From Larimichthys crocea (Eukaryota; Chordata; Actinopteri; Sciaenidae): 64,000 nucleotides of DNA. The position numbers and the translations under genes are program-made. Below the pieces are notes generated by a model. It saw only the letters and a list, made by a program, of their open reading frames with translations, was not told where the DNA came from and made no database searches. The stretch is taken from assembly GCF_000972845.2 (NCBI RefSeq), contig NC_040017.1:27597941-27661940 (forward strand), written 5' to 3'. Positions 49,191 to 64,000 of the stretch are shown in pieces; within the stretch, counting starts at the first letter, position 1, and each line of letters opens with the position of its first letter.

Positions 49191-51176
49191 ATTCACTTAC
49201 CACTCAAGTCAAAACAAATTTATTTGATGTTTTATACAAAAGTGAGAACACACAGTACACAGAGCATGAACTCACTACAGGAAGTCAAGATGATGAGTTA
49301 TAGACAAAGCCACGTGAACAACTTAAAGGTATCAAATGGAATGGTTGGCACTGTTAAAATACCAATGCATTTGTTCACCATGCTTTCAAGACAAAACCAG
49401 TGCAGGTTAATGGAGGAAGGGTTTGTTACAAAGACATTTAATGAGACAGAAGTTAAGACGGGAGAAAACTGGTCGTCTGTTTTTAAATGGACCTTTTTAT
49501 TGGAGGTGAGGCCACTGGGTGAGTGTATGATTTTATTCTTTTTACACAAAGTATTCTGGGAAAAAACGACATGCCCAGGTGAGCTTCTTCCTTTTTCTGA
49601 AACTTTTAATTAAATCTTAGAACATGGCCTGTATGTATAAAAGTCTTAAGAATGATCTTGAACTGTGATTATTCAGTGCTCAGACTCTGAAGTGATGAGA
49701 ATGTTAAATAAGGACTACAATCATGCGTCAGTGAAATAACCATTTCAAGGCGTCAGATAATCATCACAGCTCCGTGCACATTTCTAAAACTAACGTTTTA
49801 TTCAGAGCAGCTTCTCGCATAATGGTCCAAGATCCAAATCAGGATCCAGGAATGTTTCTTTAAGGATTTCTTTATATCTCTAATCACCGGTACATTTTTG
49901 ATTTCATTTAAATTTCTTATCTCAAATGTTTTTGTTTTTTTCATGCAGATCAAAATATAGATGAAAAATGTCATTTATATTACATCTCAGCCTGGGTGTA
50001 GAGGTATGTGCTCATTTAATGCCTCTATTCATTTTAATGCACTAGAATTCCAATCTTACTTGTGAAGTCATTTTATTTGTAATGATTTGCAATTTTTAGT
50101 AACTGTAGTAAAAAAAACGTCAATTTCCCTTTTAACACAAAGACGGAAAAAAGAGTCGTAGATTCAGTCTGAATCTGAAAACTTATGTGTGTATGAGACA
50201 GTAACATCTGTAACAAAAGTTAAAAAACTACAGGACTGTTGAGTGACAGCAGTTTGACTTTAAGTAGTGTTGATGTGCAAACCTGTTCCTCTGATGAAGA
50301 CTGTGAGATGCAGGTGTAGTAGTTTTGTCAAACTACAGGAATGTCACAAAATTCCCGTAAGAACAACAGCTGCACTCCACATAAATGCTGAGTAATATAG
50401 AAATACAGACACAATTAAGGCGAAAAATGTAAAACTAAAACACAAACAATAATCTACAATATTAAACAAAAACAGAGGTGTAAACATAAACTGTGAATTA
50501 AAAAAACAGAAACAGCAGACCTCTGTCTGTTTGTAGTGTGTCACACAACAATAATAGAGTTTTAAATAAATTAGATCAGGTCCTTTAACAACACTTCACT
50601 GTTCGCTGTTTGGTTCCAAGGCCAGAGAAACAGATACGTGTTTTTCTAAAGCCAAACAAGAAAGAACAACTCAACAACATTTGACTTTGTCAGTATTTCA
50701 AGATGCAGTAATAAAGAACCTTTACAGCTTCACTAAAGCTGCTGTGATGCTCTAATGCTCAATACAAACACAATAATGTTGGATAGATAAAAACTTTGAT
50801 ACTTTCAGGTCCTACAAAAACATCCAGCCTGAGCCTGGTGATGGAGAGAAGGTCAAACATGTTTTCTTTCTGTAAAGACTTAAACTGTGCTTGCACCTGA
50901 ATATTAGTCTGGTAATGTGTGATCATTTCTGTTTTACATGCAGTGTTCATCAAATTAAAAGACTTTCTAAGACCCTTTGTAAAGAATAAATAACTTTTTT
51001 TTTTTTTACAATCATTCATCATCAGTCAAAGATTGATGCAAAACCAGGAGGGACAATAAGGCCAACAATGAGTTATTTATATTTACACTATTCTTAGGAA
51101 CACTAACCGAACATTGTTTTTCTGTACGAGCAGTACCATACCAGGAAGACCGACCTGTTGGACGGAGAGTTTGGAC
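49190..51176 (-). other. myo7a: probable myo7a 3' UTR
   Basis: Non-coding AT-rich sequence downstream of myo7a on the minus strand. Candidate poly(A) signals (TTTATT on the + strand) occur near 49797 and 49208. The extent is inferred. Confidence 0.4.
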
Positions 51177-51428
51177 GTGTCAGAGGTAGTCATCTTCACT
51201 GGACGGCTCATCCTCATCCTCATACAAGTTGTAGCTGTAATGACATGAGCTGCTGGGGCCTTCGCCGGGGTCGTCACTGCTGGCAACTGAACTCTCCCCG
51301 GTGAGCTTCGACCCCTCCGAGGTAGCAGAAGGACTGCGACTCATCCACCACAGCTGGTTGGCAAAGGTCCGTCCCCAGCTGCAGGGCTGGCCGATGGGGC
51401 GCAAGTGTCGGATGAGCTCAGTGGCCTC
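51177..51428 (-). CDS. uncharacterised coding-like ORF just past the myo7a stop, same frame
   Basis: Immediately after the myo7a TAA the same frame stays open for about 88 codons, ending with TGA at 51177-51179. The block is clearly GC-richer than the UTR around it. It reads EATELIRHLRPIGQPCSWGR, then an aromatic patch NQLWWM, a Ser-rich stretch and an acidic end (NLYEDEDEP ... SSEDDYL). A possible acceptor TACTGGCAG precedes GAGGCCACT. Joining it from the exon ending at 52008 (phase 0) would keep the frame and replace the normal last exon. Options are an alternative myo7a C-terminus, stop readthrough, an exon of another minus-strand gene, or chance. I do not recognise the peptide. Confidence 0.4.
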
Positions 51429-51443
51429 CTGCCAGTAAGAAGT

Positions 51444-64000
<12,557 letters not shown>

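Noticed and set aside
49224..49613. 129-residue + strand ORF
   Set aside because: AT-rich, with no motifs, and it lies in the probable myo7a 3' UTR on the opposite strand.

Overview
The window is vertebrate nuclear DNA, almost certainly from a ray-finned fish (probably a percomorph). It is AT-rich and packed with CA/TG microsatellites, its exons are short and split by introns, and it carries repeat families I recognise from teleosts. Three protein-coding genes can be reconstructed exon by exon from reading-frame continuity, splice signals and remembered family sequence. They are the 3' half of a p21-activated kinase 1 gene (pak1, + strand, 1-9426), a complete GDPD4/GDPD5-type glycerophosphodiester phosphodiesterase gene (+ strand, 5' exon near 18.66 kb, coding 32137-45493), and the 3' two thirds of myosin VIIA (myo7a, - strand, 63571 down to 51444). 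The same neighbours, MYO7A-GDPD4-PAK1, lie together on human 11q13-q14, so this is a conserved block.

Layout. 1-9.4 kb: nine pak1 coding exons, covering the end of the regulatory linker and the whole kinase domain. One intron holds a 10-N assembly gap flanked by two near-copies of the same 1.3 kb. 9.4-18.6 kb: pak1 3' UTR and intergenic DNA. 18.65-18.89 kb: a GC-richer block with a perfect CRE palindrome and a splice donor, taken as the promoter and non-coding exon 1 of gdpd4. 18.9-32 kb: a 13 kb first intron with L2-like, RTE-like and SINE-like debris. 32-45.5 kb: gdpd4 coding exons (581 residues when joined). 45.5-51.1 kb: the 3' ends of gdpd4 and myo7a facing each other. 51.4-63.6 kb: 33 myo7a coding exons (1579 residues), running from the end of the motor through the IQ motifs, helical/acidic region, MyTH4-FERM 1, SH3 and MyTH4-FERM 2.

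The three proteins do not form one pathway: a Rac/Cdc42 effector kinase, a membrane glycerophosphodiesterase, and the actin motor of hair cells and retina. They are neighbours by ancestral linkage. The most useful second-look items are a textbook U12-type AT-AC intron in the second MyTH4 domain of myo7a, a GC-rich coding-like ORF directly beyond and in frame with the myo7a stop codon, a likely false duplication around the N gap in pak1, and repeated use of microsatellites as splice-site context.
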